From positions 1 through 40,536 of the forward strand of contig CAJOQL010000076.1 in assembly GCA_905236935.1 (NCBI GenBank): a stretch of DNA of 40,536 nucleotides. The letters are read 5' to 3'. Shown in pieces: positions 16,117 through 23,551 of the stretch; position 1 is the stretch's first letter; each line of letters begins with the position of its first letter. The stretch is from an uncultured Bacilli bacterium (GTDB lineage: Bacteria; Bacillota_I; Bacilli_A; RF39; UBA660). The notes under the pieces were generated by a model that was not told the DNA's origin, ran no database searches, and saw only the letters and a program-made list of their open reading frames with translations. The translations under genes were made by a program, and so were the position numbers.

Positions 16117-17073
16117 ATGGATAATTTTATTGAAAATTCATTAGATTATTTATTTTATAGTGGAGGATTTGATTTAATAACTAATGGTCAAAGATTTGAA
16201 TTTAGAATAAGACCAAATGGAGATATTGAGGTTACAGAAATAACTAATCATATTAAGAAGGTTTATACAAATGAGCCTGATATATACTATTATTTTGCTT
16301 ATTTAATATTTTGTGATATGTATTCATCTCATCAAAAAAGCAGAATTATGATTTGCAAAGATAAAAAAGTATCTCATAATAATTTAAAAGCATTAAATAG
16401 AGTATATGTTATTTACCATGCAATGCTTAGTTTAAATGGGGAAAAACTTGCTGCTTCACTAAGTGATGAAAATCCAAGTGCTTTAGATATTGCCTTTATA
16501 GATGAAGCTTTTGAAAATGCTCAAGGAGTAAGTTCTAATTTAAAGTATAATTTATTAAAAGCAAGAATCGAAACATTAGCTTATGATTTTTCTAGAAGAT
16601 ATGAATATTTCGACAATGTTTATAATACTTTAATTACTTCAAAAGAATATGAACCAATTTATAATTATGCGTTATATAAATGGGAAAAGTTAGAAGGAAA
16701 AGAGCCAAGTAGATATGTACTAACTAAAGAAGACATGATAAATTCATTATTTAGCCTTGTTAATACTTTAGAAAAAGATATGCAAATTACTATAGAAGGT
16801 GGAGAACTTTCAAAAAGATATATTATAAATACTTTATTAACTCTTACTGATAGAGAAGTTGATATTATAGATGTAATTTATTTTATAAAATGTACTTTTT
16901 ATTTAGCTTGTGATGATGAAAAAGAGTATGTTCAAACTAAAGATTTTACTGAGGCAATAGAAGTATCATATTTAGATGATGATATAAAATTGGATGTAAT
17001 TAATAGATTAAAGAAGAATTCATATAAAAAGTCTAATAATAAGATTTTACAATTAAATGATTTTAAGAGGTAA
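16117..17073 (+). CDS. Hypothetical protein paired with the transglutaminase-like gene
   Basis: 318 residues, acidic, soluble, predicted mostly helical after a short beta N-terminus (FEFRIRPNGDIEVTEIT). No known motif. It has a strong ribosome site (AAGGAGG, seven bases) and follows its neighbour by nine bases, so the two are likely cotranscribed and may act together, for example as enzyme and partner or substrate. The stop codon is in the loop of the terminator. Confidence 0.7.
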   Translation: MDNFIENSLDYLFYSGGFDLITNGQRFEFRIRPNGDIEVTEITNHIKKVYTNEPDIYYYFAYLIFCDMYSSHQKSRIMICKDKKVSHNNLKALNRVYVIYHAMLSLNGEKLAASLSDENPSALDIAFIDEAFENAQGVSSNLKYNLLKARIETLAYDFSRRYEYFDNVYNTLITSKEYEPIYNYALYKWEKLEGKEPSRYVLTKEDMINSLFSLVNTLEKDMQITIEGGELSKRYIINTLLTLTDREVDIIDVIYFIKCTFYLACDDEKEYVQTKDFTEAIEVSYLDDDIKLDVINRLKKNSYKKSNNKILQLNDFKR

Positions 17074-17087
17074 TTCCTCTTTTTCTT
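17065..17087 (+). terminator. Intrinsic terminator overlapping the stop at 17073
   Basis: Stem AAGAGG / CCTCTT, loop TAATT containing the stop codon, then TTTTCTTTT. Confidence 0.7.
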
Positions 17088-17093
17088 TTGGTG

Positions 17094-17102
17094 TGCTATA
17101 AT
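17094..17102 (+). promoter_or_regulatory. Extended -10 promoter of sufB
   Basis: TGCTATAAT: perfect extended -10. The -35 region falls inside the previous terminator. Predicted start ~17109, ten bases before the ATG. Confidence 0.65.
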
Positions 17103-17118
17103 ACGTTTGTGATGTTTT

Positions 17119-18405
17119 ATGAAATTAACAAAAGATTATATAACTAAAATATCTAAGTTAAAAGGTGAACCTGATTGGATGCTAAAATTTAGATTAGAGT
17201 CTTTCGAAAAGTTTTTAGAACTTGATAATCCAAATTTTGGACCTAAAATAGATATAGATTTTGATAAAATAAATTATTATAAAAAAATTGCTAATTTAAC
17301 TGATAATTGGGACGAAGTAGATCCTAGTATTAAGAAAACATTTAACGATTTAGGAGTTATAAATGCCGAAAAAAGTTATTTATGTGGAGTTTCTAATCAA
17401 TTAGAAAGTGAAGTATTTTATCATAATTTAAAAGATGATAATGGAGTTATATTTTTATCTACTGATGAAGCTTTAAAAAAGTATCCCGATTTATTTAAGG
17501 AATATTTTAATAGTTTAGTAAAGTATGATGAAAATAAGTATACTGCTTTAAATGGATGTATGTGGAGTGGTGGATCATTTATTTATATTCCTAAGAATGT
17601 AAAATTAGATAGACCATTACAAAGTTATTTTAGAATTAATTCTACAACAATGGGACAATTTGAAAGAACAATTATTATTGTTGATGAAGGTGCAGAACTT
17701 AGTTATATTGAAGGATGCACTGCAACATCGACATCAGAAAATTCTCTTCATGCAGGAGTAGTGGAAATCTTTGTTAAAAAGAATGCAAAATGTAAATATA
17801 GTACAATTCAAAATTGGAGCAAGGATGTTTATAATTTAGTAACTAAAAGAGCTATTGTGGAAGATAATGGTTTAATGGAGTGGGTTGATGGTAATATTGG
17901 TAGTGGTGTAACAATGAAATATCCATCTTGTATATTAAAAGGAGATAATTCAAGAGGAAATTCTATTTCAATTGCTTATGCTAAAGAAGACCAAAAATTA
18001 GATGCAGGAGCTAAAATGATTCATATTGGTAAAAACACTAAGAGTAATATTCTATCAAAATCTATTGCTGAAAATGGTGGAGTAGCCAATTATCGTGGTA
18101 CAGTTAAAATAGCAAGCAATGCAATAAATAGTGAAGCAATAATTAAATGTGATACTATTTTAATAGATGATATTTCTAAAAGCGATACAATTCCTAAAAA
18201 TATAGTACTTAATAGTAGTTCAACACTAGAACATGAAGCCACTGTTTCTAAAGTAAGTGCTGAAAAACTATTTTATTTAATGAGTAAGGGATTATCCGAA
18301 GATTCAGCCAAAGAACTAATAATATTAGGATTTATTTCTGACTTTAAAAAAGAATTACCTCTTGAATATGCAGTTGAATTAAATAGATTATTAAAAAATA
18401 ATTAA
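17119..18405 (+). CDS. sufB: Fe-S cluster assembly scaffold SufB
   Basis: 428 residues, right-handed beta-helix SufB/SufD family. It is SufB rather than SufD: it carries EGCTATST, RGTVKIA, KCDTILIDD and TLEHEATVSKVS. Cys344 and Glu373 are 29 residues apart, the same spacing as the essential Cys405 and Glu434 of E. coli SufB, and His372 is also kept. SufB forms SufBC2D, which assembles 4Fe-4S clusters. It is about 35 residues shorter than B. subtilis SufB, mainly at the N-terminus. Oddly there is no sufC, sufD, sufS or sufU beside it; in Bacilli sufB normally ends a sufCDSUB operon. The leader is very short, with only GTGAT as ribosome site. Confidence 0.9.
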   Translation: MKLTKDYITKISKLKGEPDWMLKFRLESFEKFLELDNPNFGPKIDIDFDKINYYKKIANLTDNWDEVDPSIKKTFNDLGVINAEKSYLCGVSNQLESEVFYHNLKDDNGVIFLSTDEALKKYPDLFKEYFNSLVKYDENKYTALNGCMWSGGSFIYIPKNVKLDRPLQSYFRINSTTMGQFERTIIIVDEGAELSYIEGCTATSTSENSLHAGVVEIFVKKNAKCKYSTIQNWSKDVYNLVTKRAIVEDNGLMEWVDGNIGSGVTMKYPSCILKGDNSRGNSISIAYAKEDQKLDAGAKMIHIGKNTKSNILSKSIAENGGVANYRGTVKIASNAINSEAIIKCDTILIDDISKSDTIPKNIVLNSSSTLEHEATVSKVSAEKLFYLMSKGLSEDSAKELIILGFISDFKKELPLEYAVELNRLLKNN

Positions 18406-18616
18406 AAAAGTTAAAATCTTAATGAATTTTAAAATCTGTCATAATTTTTTCAAAAATATTGGAAAAAAATTGCAGATTTTTTAATTTGCTCGGTGAAAAA
18501 TAAAAATCTGCTAAAAAAGTTAGAAAAAATGACCCAAAAAATAGAAAGATTTTAATATTTTGTTTTTTGCTTTTTATTATAGAATATGACAAAATGCTTT
18601 TGAAAGGAGGTTTTGA
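18406..18616 (+). promoter_or_regulatory. Gap with two mutually exclusive hairpins before ssb
   Basis: CAGATTTT (18473-18480) can pair with AAAATCTG upstream (18431-18438) or, extended to GCAGATTTTT (18472-18481), with AAAAATCTGC downstream (18502-18511, ten base pairs). The first hairpin is followed by TTAATTT and could end sufB transcription; the second would prevent it. The rest is A/T-rich. A TATTAT at 18575-18580 may be the ssb -10. The ribosome site is AAAGGAGG. Confidence 0.4.
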
Positions 18617-18964
18617 ATGTATAATTTAACACAATTAATTGGAAGACTAACTTCTAATCCGGAAATAAGTGAGACAGAAACAGGCAAAAAAGTTTGTAAA
18701 ATAACATTAGCAGTTCAAAGAAGCTTTAAAAATGCCGAAGGAATATATGAAGCAGATTTTATTAGATGTACATTATGGGATGCTATCGCTACTAGAGCTT
18801 GTGAATATTGTCATAAAGGCGATTTAGTTGCTGTTCGTGGTCAAATTAGAACTTCTAATTATATTGATGCTAATGAAGAAAAGAAAAATAGTGTAGAAGT
18901 AATAGTAGATAAACTTTTATTTCTCACAACCAAATCAAATAATGAGAATACTGAAATAGCATAA
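18617..18964 (+). CDS. Single-stranded DNA-binding protein, short SsbB-like form
   Basis: A 115-residue OB-fold SSB: MYNLTQLIGRLTSNPEI, KVCKITLAVQRSFKN, DFIRCTLWDAIA, LVAVRGQIRTSNY, VEVIVDKLLFL. It ends right after the OB fold and lacks the acidic tail ending in DDxIPF that recruits partner proteins. B. subtilis SsbB (113 residues), which coats incoming DNA in competence, has the same size and lacks the tail. With comEA and comEC in the same window, a competence role is reasonable but inferred. The other reading is the only SSB of a reduced genome, which would be unusual without a tail. Confidence 0.88.
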   Translation: MYNLTQLIGRLTSNPEISETETGKKVCKITLAVQRSFKNAEGIYEADFIRCTLWDAIATRACEYCHKGDLVAVRGQIRTSNYIDANEEKKNSVEVIVDKLLFLTTKSNNENTEIA

Positions 18965-19001
18965 TCAAGTTTAATAATTCATATATTTTAATGGTGATTT
19001 T

Positions 19002-19763
19002 ATGAAAAAAATAAAGTATTTATTTTTTGTAATTATTTTAGTTTTAAGTTTTTATGTTACAGATCAAATTATGATTTATATTGATAATCAAAGCCCATTA
19101 ATGAAAGTAATAAAAGAAAATGTAAATAATTATAATACCATCCCAGTTAATGCAATTATTGAAGGTAATACAATTATTCCGGGCATTAAAGGTAAAGAGG
19201 TAAATAAAAGAAAATCACTATTAAAAATGGAAGAATTTGGTGTTTTTAATGAAACATATTTAGTATATGATAAAATAAATCCTAAAGTTACTCTAAAAGA
19301 TAATATGGATAAAATTATTATCAAAGGTAACAGCATTAAAAGAGAGATATCTTTAGTATTAGAAGAAAATCCTCTTTTAGAAGACTATTTAAATGAAAGC
19401 AAGATAAAATATAATCTTTTAACTAAATTAAATACTAATTTAGGTATAGAAAGAGAATATATTAATGCTGAAGCAATTGATAAAAACTTTTCTGATTTAA
19501 ATTCATTATTAAATAAAAAATCCTTAAATAAAAAACTTTGTTTTCTAAATTATTCTAACATTAATTACTGCCAAAAATATAAGCATTATATAGTAAAATA
19601 CACTCTTAAATCAAATGACAGAGAGCTTTTATCAAAATTAAACAGTGGGGATATTATTTTAATTACAAGTAAAACTTCTTTAGAAACATTAAAATTAATC
19701 TTAAATGAAATAAGAAAATTAGATTTAAATATTGTTTATTTAAGTAAACTTATTAGTGAGTAA
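19002..19763 (+). CDS. Membrane-anchored, degenerate polysaccharide deacetylase-like protein
   Basis: 253 residues with an N-terminal signal anchor (YLFFVIILVLSFYV). The C-terminal stretch LNSGDIILITSKTSLETL and LNEIRKLDLNIVYLSKL matches the closing strand and helix of NodB-type polysaccharide deacetylases, as in PdaA, PdaB and YlxY, which end with a GDIILLH segment. The metal-binding TFDDG and HxxxH motifs are absent, so it cannot deacetylate by the known mechanism. The N-terminal region (AIIEGNTIIPGIKGKEVN) resembles the pre-catalytic domain seen in some sporulation deacetylases. Probably a binding or scaffold derivative. A CATATATT at 18980 with ATA 16 bases upstream resembles a sigma-E promoter. 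Confidence 0.5.
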   Translation: MKKIKYLFFVIILVLSFYVTDQIMIYIDNQSPLMKVIKENVNNYNTIPVNAIIEGNTIIPGIKGKEVNKRKSLLKMEEFGVFNETYLVYDKINPKVTLKDNMDKIIIKGNSIKREISLVLEENPLLEDYLNESKIKYNLLTKLNTNLGIEREYINAEAIDKNFSDLNSLLNKKSLNKKLCFLNYSNINYCQKYKHYIVKYTLKSNDRELLSKLNSGDIILITSKTSLETLKLILNEIRKLDLNIVYLSKLISE

Positions 19764-19790
19764 AACTCTGCTTGTTCAGAGTTTTATTAT
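19761..19790 (+). terminator. Intrinsic terminator after the deacetylase-like gene
   Basis: Perfect nine-base-pair stem AAAACTCTG / CAGAGTTTT, loop CTTGTT. Flanked by A on one side and T on the other, so possibly bidirectional. Confidence 0.8.
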
Positions 19791-19800
19791 GTTTAAAAAT

Positions 19801-19830
19801 GAATAATTTAACATAAATGAACGCATAATA
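19801..19830 (+). promoter_or_regulatory. Possible sigma-G promoter of the ferritin-like gene
   Basis: GAATA (19801-19805) and CATAATA (19824-19830) with an 18-base spacer fit the sigma-G consensus (GHATR, 17-18 bases, CATWHTA) at every position. Predicted start ~19838. The A/T-rich background makes chance matches likely, so this is only suggestive. Confidence 0.4.
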
Positions 19831-19844
19831 ATAATGGTGATAAT

Positions 19845-20273
19845 ATGAAAGAAAATATAAATGCTTTAGATGAAATTCATAAGGGTGCTTGTATGGGACA
19901 AGATGCTTTATCTTTTGTTCTAGATAAGACTGAAGATGAAAAGTTAAAAAAAGTATTACAAAAGCAATTTGATGATTATGATACAATCGCAAAGGAAATT
20001 GAAGAAATCTATCCTAAATATGATGATGGTGAGCCTCATGATACATCTTTAATGAATAAGGCTATGACTTCAATGAGTATTGATATGAAAACAATGTCTG
20101 ACCATTCAAATTCTAAAATTGCTGAATTATTAATTCAAGGTGTTAATATGGGAATTATTGAAGGAAGAAAAATATTAAACAAAAAAGCAATGAATGAAGA
20201 AGTTGAAAAAATTGTATCAAAATATGTTACGATGCAAGAAAATAACTTAGATGTATTAAAAAAATATTTATAA
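19845..20273 (+). CDS. Ferritin-like four-helix protein (DUF2383-like)
   Basis: 142 residues, all-helical pattern with four long helices. The Glu/Asp/His-bearing helices (DEIHKGACMGQDAL, QFDDYDTIAKEIEEIY, NSKIAELLIQGVNMGI) resemble the DUF2383/ferritin-like group common in Firmicutes, several of which are made late in sporulation. A full set of di-iron ligands (paired ExxH) is not evident, so iron binding is doubtful. Ribosome site GGTGAT. A sigma-G-like promoter precedes it, which would place it in the forespore. Confidence 0.5.
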   Translation: MKENINALDEIHKGACMGQDALSFVLDKTEDEKLKKVLQKQFDDYDTIAKEIEEIYPKYDDGEPHDTSLMNKAMTSMSIDMKTMSDHSNSKIAELLIQGVNMGIIEGRKILNKKAMNEEVEKIVSKYVTMQENNLDVLKKYL

Positions 20274-20296
20274 TGGACTAATTGTTCATTATTTTT
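20272..20296 (+). terminator. Intrinsic terminator after the ferritin-like gene
   Basis: Stem AATGGAC / GTTCATT (one G-U pair), five-base loop, then ATTTTT. Confidence 0.7.
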
Positions 20297-20319
20297 CATA
20301 TAGTTTAATGGGTGAATAA

Positions 20320-20775
20320 ATGAAAATAGATTATAAAAAACTAATTTTAAATATTTTAGTTCCACTTGGTCTTGGTGCTCTTGTTGGTTTCCTATCTGGA
20401 AGTAGTGATGGTTATAAAGATATAGTGCAACCTTCTTTTGCACCACCAGGATGGTTATTTCCAGTAGTATGGAGTATTCTTTATATTTTGATGGGAGTAA
20501 GTAATTATCTAGTTAAACAAGAACAAAACACTAATTATTCTTTAAATATTTATAAATATCAGTTAGTAGTTAATTTATTATGGAGTTTTTTCTTCTTTAC
20601 TTTTAAATGGTTTTTGTTCTCATTTTTATGGATTATACTACTTATTATACTAGTTGCAAAAATGATTAAAGAATTTTTAAGTATTAATAAAACGAGTGGT
20701 TACTTGCAAATTCCTTATTTGTTATGGATAATATTTGCAGGAATATTAAATTTTGCAATTTATTTACTTAATTAA
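20320..20775 (+). CDS. tspO: TspO/MBR family membrane protein
   Basis: 151 residues with five membrane helices. Family marks: an N-terminal GALVGFLSG segment, the loop QPSFAPPGWLFPVVWSILY, and the conserved Trp/Asn in NLLWSFFFF. TspO binds porphyrins and other tetrapyrroles or sterols and is linked to stress responses; its precise activity in Firmicutes is unsettled. Start ATG follows GGGTGAAT. The stop is at the base of the following terminator. Confidence 0.93.
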   Translation: MKIDYKKLILNILVPLGLGALVGFLSGSSDGYKDIVQPSFAPPGWLFPVVWSILYILMGVSNYLVKQEQNTNYSLNIYKYQLVVNLLWSFFFFTFKWFLFSFLWIILLIILVAKMIKEFLSINKTSGYLQIPYLLWIIFAGILNFAIYLLN

Positions 20776-20796
20776 GGCAATTTAATGCCTTTTTTT
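20774..20796 (+). terminator. Intrinsic terminator after tspO
   Basis: Perfect stem AAGGCA / TGCCTT, loop ATTTAA, then seven T. Confidence 0.8.
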
Positions 20797-20821
20797 CATA
20801 TATTTTAAAGAGGTGAAAAAA

Positions 20822-21682
20822 GTGAATCAAACATATACTGTAAAAGCAGGTGATACCTTATATGGTATTAGTAATCAGTTTGGTGTATCAGTTACAGAAC
20901 TTGCAGAACTTAATGGGATAAAGGGAAGTAATTTACAAATAGGAAGAGTCTTAAATATTCCATCTTCTTTAGGAACTAATCCAGACACAATGTTTATGTA
21001 CACCGTAAAATCAGGTGATACTTTATATAAAATAGCTGCTAAATATAATACAACTGTTGATAAAATTATAAATTTAAATTATTTAAAAAATACCAATTTA
21101 AGTGTTGGCCAGGTTTTAAGAATACCAGAAATGTATACTAAAGAAGAAGATATGGTAATGCCACAATTTATTAATTATGTAGTAAAAAAAGGTGATACTT
21201 TATATTCAATTGCTAGAAATAATAATGTTTTAGTTGAAACAATAGTTAAAGATAATAATATAACTAATAATAATTTGACAGTAGGTAGTACGATTAAAAT
21301 AAGAGTTCCAGAAAGTAGTATTGGAGCAGTTGAAGAATGTTTTGGGGTTGACTATACTCCGCCAAAAACAAATAATCAAACAATAAATTATACCGTTAAA
21401 AAAGGTGATTCTTTATATAAAATTGCTAATAGTTATAATACAAGTGTTTCAAATATTGTAAATTTAAATAATTTAAAAAGTAATAATTTGTCAATTGGTC
21501 AAATATTAAAAATTCCAGTTTCTAATTCTAATTCAAATCCAATAAGCCAAACTTATGTAGTTAAAGTAGGTGATAATTTATATTCAATTGCTAGAAAATT
21601 TAATACTACAGTTGACAGTATTAAGAAAAAGAATAATTTAAATTCTAATCTCTTAAGTATTGGTCAAAAATTAATAATTTAA
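20822..21682 (+). CDS. Protein of five LysM domains
   Basis: 286 residues made of five LysM repeats of ~45 residues, each opening with a Y-V-K-x-GD-x-LY pattern (YTVKAGDTLYGIS, YTVKSGDTLYKIA, YVVKKGDTLYSIA, YTVKKGDSLYKIA, YVVKVGDNLYSIA), joined by short Asn/Ser linkers. LysM binds GlcNAc in peptidoglycan. There is no signal peptide, which is usual for mother-cell spore cortex or coat proteins such as SafA. Start GTG 20822 is chosen with AGGTGA five bases before; the GTG at 20813 is within that site. First gene of an operon with a beta-sandwich protein and a SpoIID/peptidoglycan-binding protein. Confidence 0.92.
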   Translation: MNQTYTVKAGDTLYGISNQFGVSVTELAELNGIKGSNLQIGRVLNIPSSLGTNPDTMFMYTVKSGDTLYKIAAKYNTTVDKIINLNYLKNTNLSVGQVLRIPEMYTKEEDMVMPQFINYVVKKGDTLYSIARNNNVLVETIVKDNNITNNNLTVGSTIKIRVPESSIGAVEECFGVDYTPPKTNNQTINYTVKKGDSLYKIANSYNTSVSNIVNLNNLKSNNLSIGQILKIPVSNSNSNPISQTYVVKVGDNLYSIARKFNTTVDSIKKKNNLNSNLLSIGQKLII

Positions 21683-21692
21683 AGGAGGAAAA

Positions 21693-22112
21693 ATGAATAC
21701 TTATTATGCAATAGATAAAGATTTTATGGATACTGATACTTTTAGAGAGTTTATCAAAAATAATCCAGCCAAAGGAAATCTTAGAATCAGAGCTTATGCT
21801 GCCAGTGGAGCAATTCCAATTAGTGGCGTAAATATTGTTATTTCTACCATTGTAAATGATAATACAAGAATTATTTTCTATGAGGGAACAACTAATGAAT
21901 CAGGTATTATTGAAAAAATTAGTCTTCCAGCTCCTAGACTAAATGGAGATAATTTAGTAGCACCACTTAAAACTGAATATGAAATTGAAGCAACTTATGC
22001 TCCAGATAATATTAAGGCTATATATAAAGTAAATATATATGAAGATGTATGTGTACTTCAAAATATTAATATTGTGCCTGAACTAAAAGTAGGTGGATTT
22101 AATGGCCGTTAG
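21693..22112 (+). CDS. Beta-sandwich (carboxypeptidase-regulatory-like) protein
   Basis: 139 residues. The core reads as a transthyretin/CarboxypepD-regulatory-type fold: LRIRAYAASGAIPISGVNIV, TTNESGIIEKISLPAP, EYEIEATYAPDNI. Such domains bind or space partner proteins. It sits between the LysM gene (10 bases, ribosome site AAAGGAGG) and the SpoIID-like gene, which it overlaps by 11 bases, so a joint role in the spore envelope is likely. No signal peptide. Confidence 0.65.
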   Translation: MNTYYAIDKDFMDTDTFREFIKNNPAKGNLRIRAYAASGAIPISGVNIVISTIVNDNTRIIFYEGTTNESGIIEKISLPAPRLNGDNLVAPLKTEYEIEATYAPDNIKAIYKVNIYEDVCVLQNINIVPELKVGGFNGR

Positions 22113-23445
22113 ATACCCAATTGTGCCTAATACAATTACTGTCCATTTAGGTAGTCCAAATGATAATGCTAGAAACGTTACAATTCCTTTTACTGATTAT
22201 ATTGCAAATGTTGCATCTAATGAATTATATCCAACTTGGCCAAGAGCAGCTCTAGTAGCTAATATTTATGCAATAATCTCTTTTGCTTTAAATAGAGTAT
22301 ATAACGAATGGTATCGATCTAGGGGATATAATTTTGATATTACATCAGTTCCAGCTTATGATCAAAAATATACAGAAAATCGTTCAACATATGAAAATAT
22401 CAATGATATAGTAGAAGAAATATTTAATAATTATGTGATTAAGGGTGAGCAAATTCAACCATATTTTACAAGGTATTGTGATGGACGAAATACTACTTGT
22501 GACGGACTATCTCAGTGGGGAAGTGTATCACTAGCTAATCAAGGCAAAACTGCTCTGCAAATTTTACAAAACTATTATGGAAGTGATATTTCAATTAAAT
22601 ATAATGCTCCGGTAGGAGATGCTAAAGAAGGTTTTCCTGGCTATGATGTTGGGTTAGGTAATGCAGGAAATCCAGTTTTACTTATTCAAAGAGATTTACG
22701 AAGAATTAGAAAAAATTATCCAGCTATTCCAGATATTACAACAACTCTTGGCATTTATGATTTAGAAACGGAAAATGCAGTTAAGAAGTTTCAAGAAATC
22801 TTTGGACTTCCCGTAACAGGTGTTGTTGATAAGGGAACATGGTATAAAATCAAATATGTTTATACAAGTGTTAAAAAATTATCAGATCTATACTCTGAAG
22901 GACTTACTGAAGATGAGGTAACCTTTCTTTATACAGATGAACTTAATTATGGAGATACTGGAATTGAAGTTCAATATGTTCACTATTTTTTAGATGCACT
23001 TGCTTTTTTAGATAAAGATATTCCTAGACTACCATTAAACTCAATTTATAATAATAATACTATTACGATGGTAAAGGCTTTTCAAGAAAAATATAAATTA
23101 CCAGTAACAGGAGTATTTACTTATAGTGACTGGCTAGTTTTACAAAAAGCATATAATAATATTTTAAAATCATTTCCAGATAAATATCAAGATTATGTAA
23201 ATGAATTATATCCAGACTATTTTTTAACCTATGGTATGAGTGGTTCTGATGTAAGAAGGTTTCAAAAGTTTTTACTTAAAATCTGTAAATTTGATAAATC
23301 AATTCCTGGTGTAAGAGTAAATGGTATTTTTGATGATTTAACTCTAAAATCAGTTTATAAATTGCAAGATGATTATGGCTTTGATATTAATGGAATAGTA
23401 GGACCTCTTCTTTGGCGTAAAGTAGTAGAGCTTTCTAAAAGATAG
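22102..23445 (+). CDS. SpoIID-domain protein with three peptidoglycan-binding repeats
   Basis: 447 residues. The N-terminal ~170 residues are a SpoIID/LytB-type domain: FTDYIANVASNELYPTWP (Glu41 aligns with the catalytic Glu of the SpoIID lytic transglycosylase) and CDGLSQWGSVSLANQG, equivalent to the GLSQYGA signature, with a nearby Cys pair. Three PG_binding_1 repeats follow (~185-255, ~285-355, ~375-445), each with a version of AVKKFQEIFGLPVTGVVDKGTW. Unlike SpoIID it has no membrane anchor or signal peptide, so it is more likely a mother-cell cortex or coat protein. ATG 22102 is chosen, with GTAGGTGGAT before it. Confidence 0.85.
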   Translation: MAVRYPIVPNTITVHLGSPNDNARNVTIPFTDYIANVASNELYPTWPRAALVANIYAIISFALNRVYNEWYRSRGYNFDITSVPAYDQKYTENRSTYENINDIVEEIFNNYVIKGEQIQPYFTRYCDGRNTTCDGLSQWGSVSLANQGKTALQILQNYYGSDISIKYNAPVGDAKEGFPGYDVGLGNAGNPVLLIQRDLRRIRKNYPAIPDITTTLGIYDLETENAVKKFQEIFGLPVTGVVDKGTWYKIKYVYTSVKKLSDLYSEGLTEDEVTFLYTDELNYGDTGIEVQYVHYFLDALAFLDKDIPRLPLNSIYNNNTITMVKAFQEKYKLPVTGVFTYSDWLVLQKAYNNILKSFPDKYQDYVNELYPDYFLTYGMSGSDVRRFQKFLLKICKFDKSIPGVRVNGIFDDLTLKSVYKLQDDYGFDINGIVGPLLWRKVVELSKR

Positions 23446-23452
23446 TATAAAT

Positions 23453-23475
23453 CAGCTACATTAGTAGTTGTTTTT
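23453..23475 (+). terminator. Intrinsic terminator of the LysM operon
   Basis: Stem CAGCTAC / GTAGTTG (one G-U pair), loop ATTA, then TTTTTC. Confidence 0.7.
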
Positions 23476-23491
23476 CTTTATTTAAAAGATA

Positions 23492-23520
23492 TTGTTTAAT
23501 TAGTTTTATTATATTAAAAT
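23492..23520 (+). promoter_or_regulatory. Sigma-A promoter of the 23552-25611 operon
   Basis: TTGTTT, 17 bases, TAAAAT, about 31 bases before the first ATG. Confidence 0.5.
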
Positions 23521-23551
23521 AATATTAGTTATTTATTAAGAAGGTAAGATT

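Noticed and set aside
15720..16620. Further TTCGACA sequences (near 15721 and 16609)
   Set aside because: Both are inside coding regions and not near promoters; they are expected by chance.
19753..20446. Minus-strand frames across the ferritin-like gene and tspO
   Set aside because: They cross terminators and promoters of the plus-strand genes and show no family resemblance.
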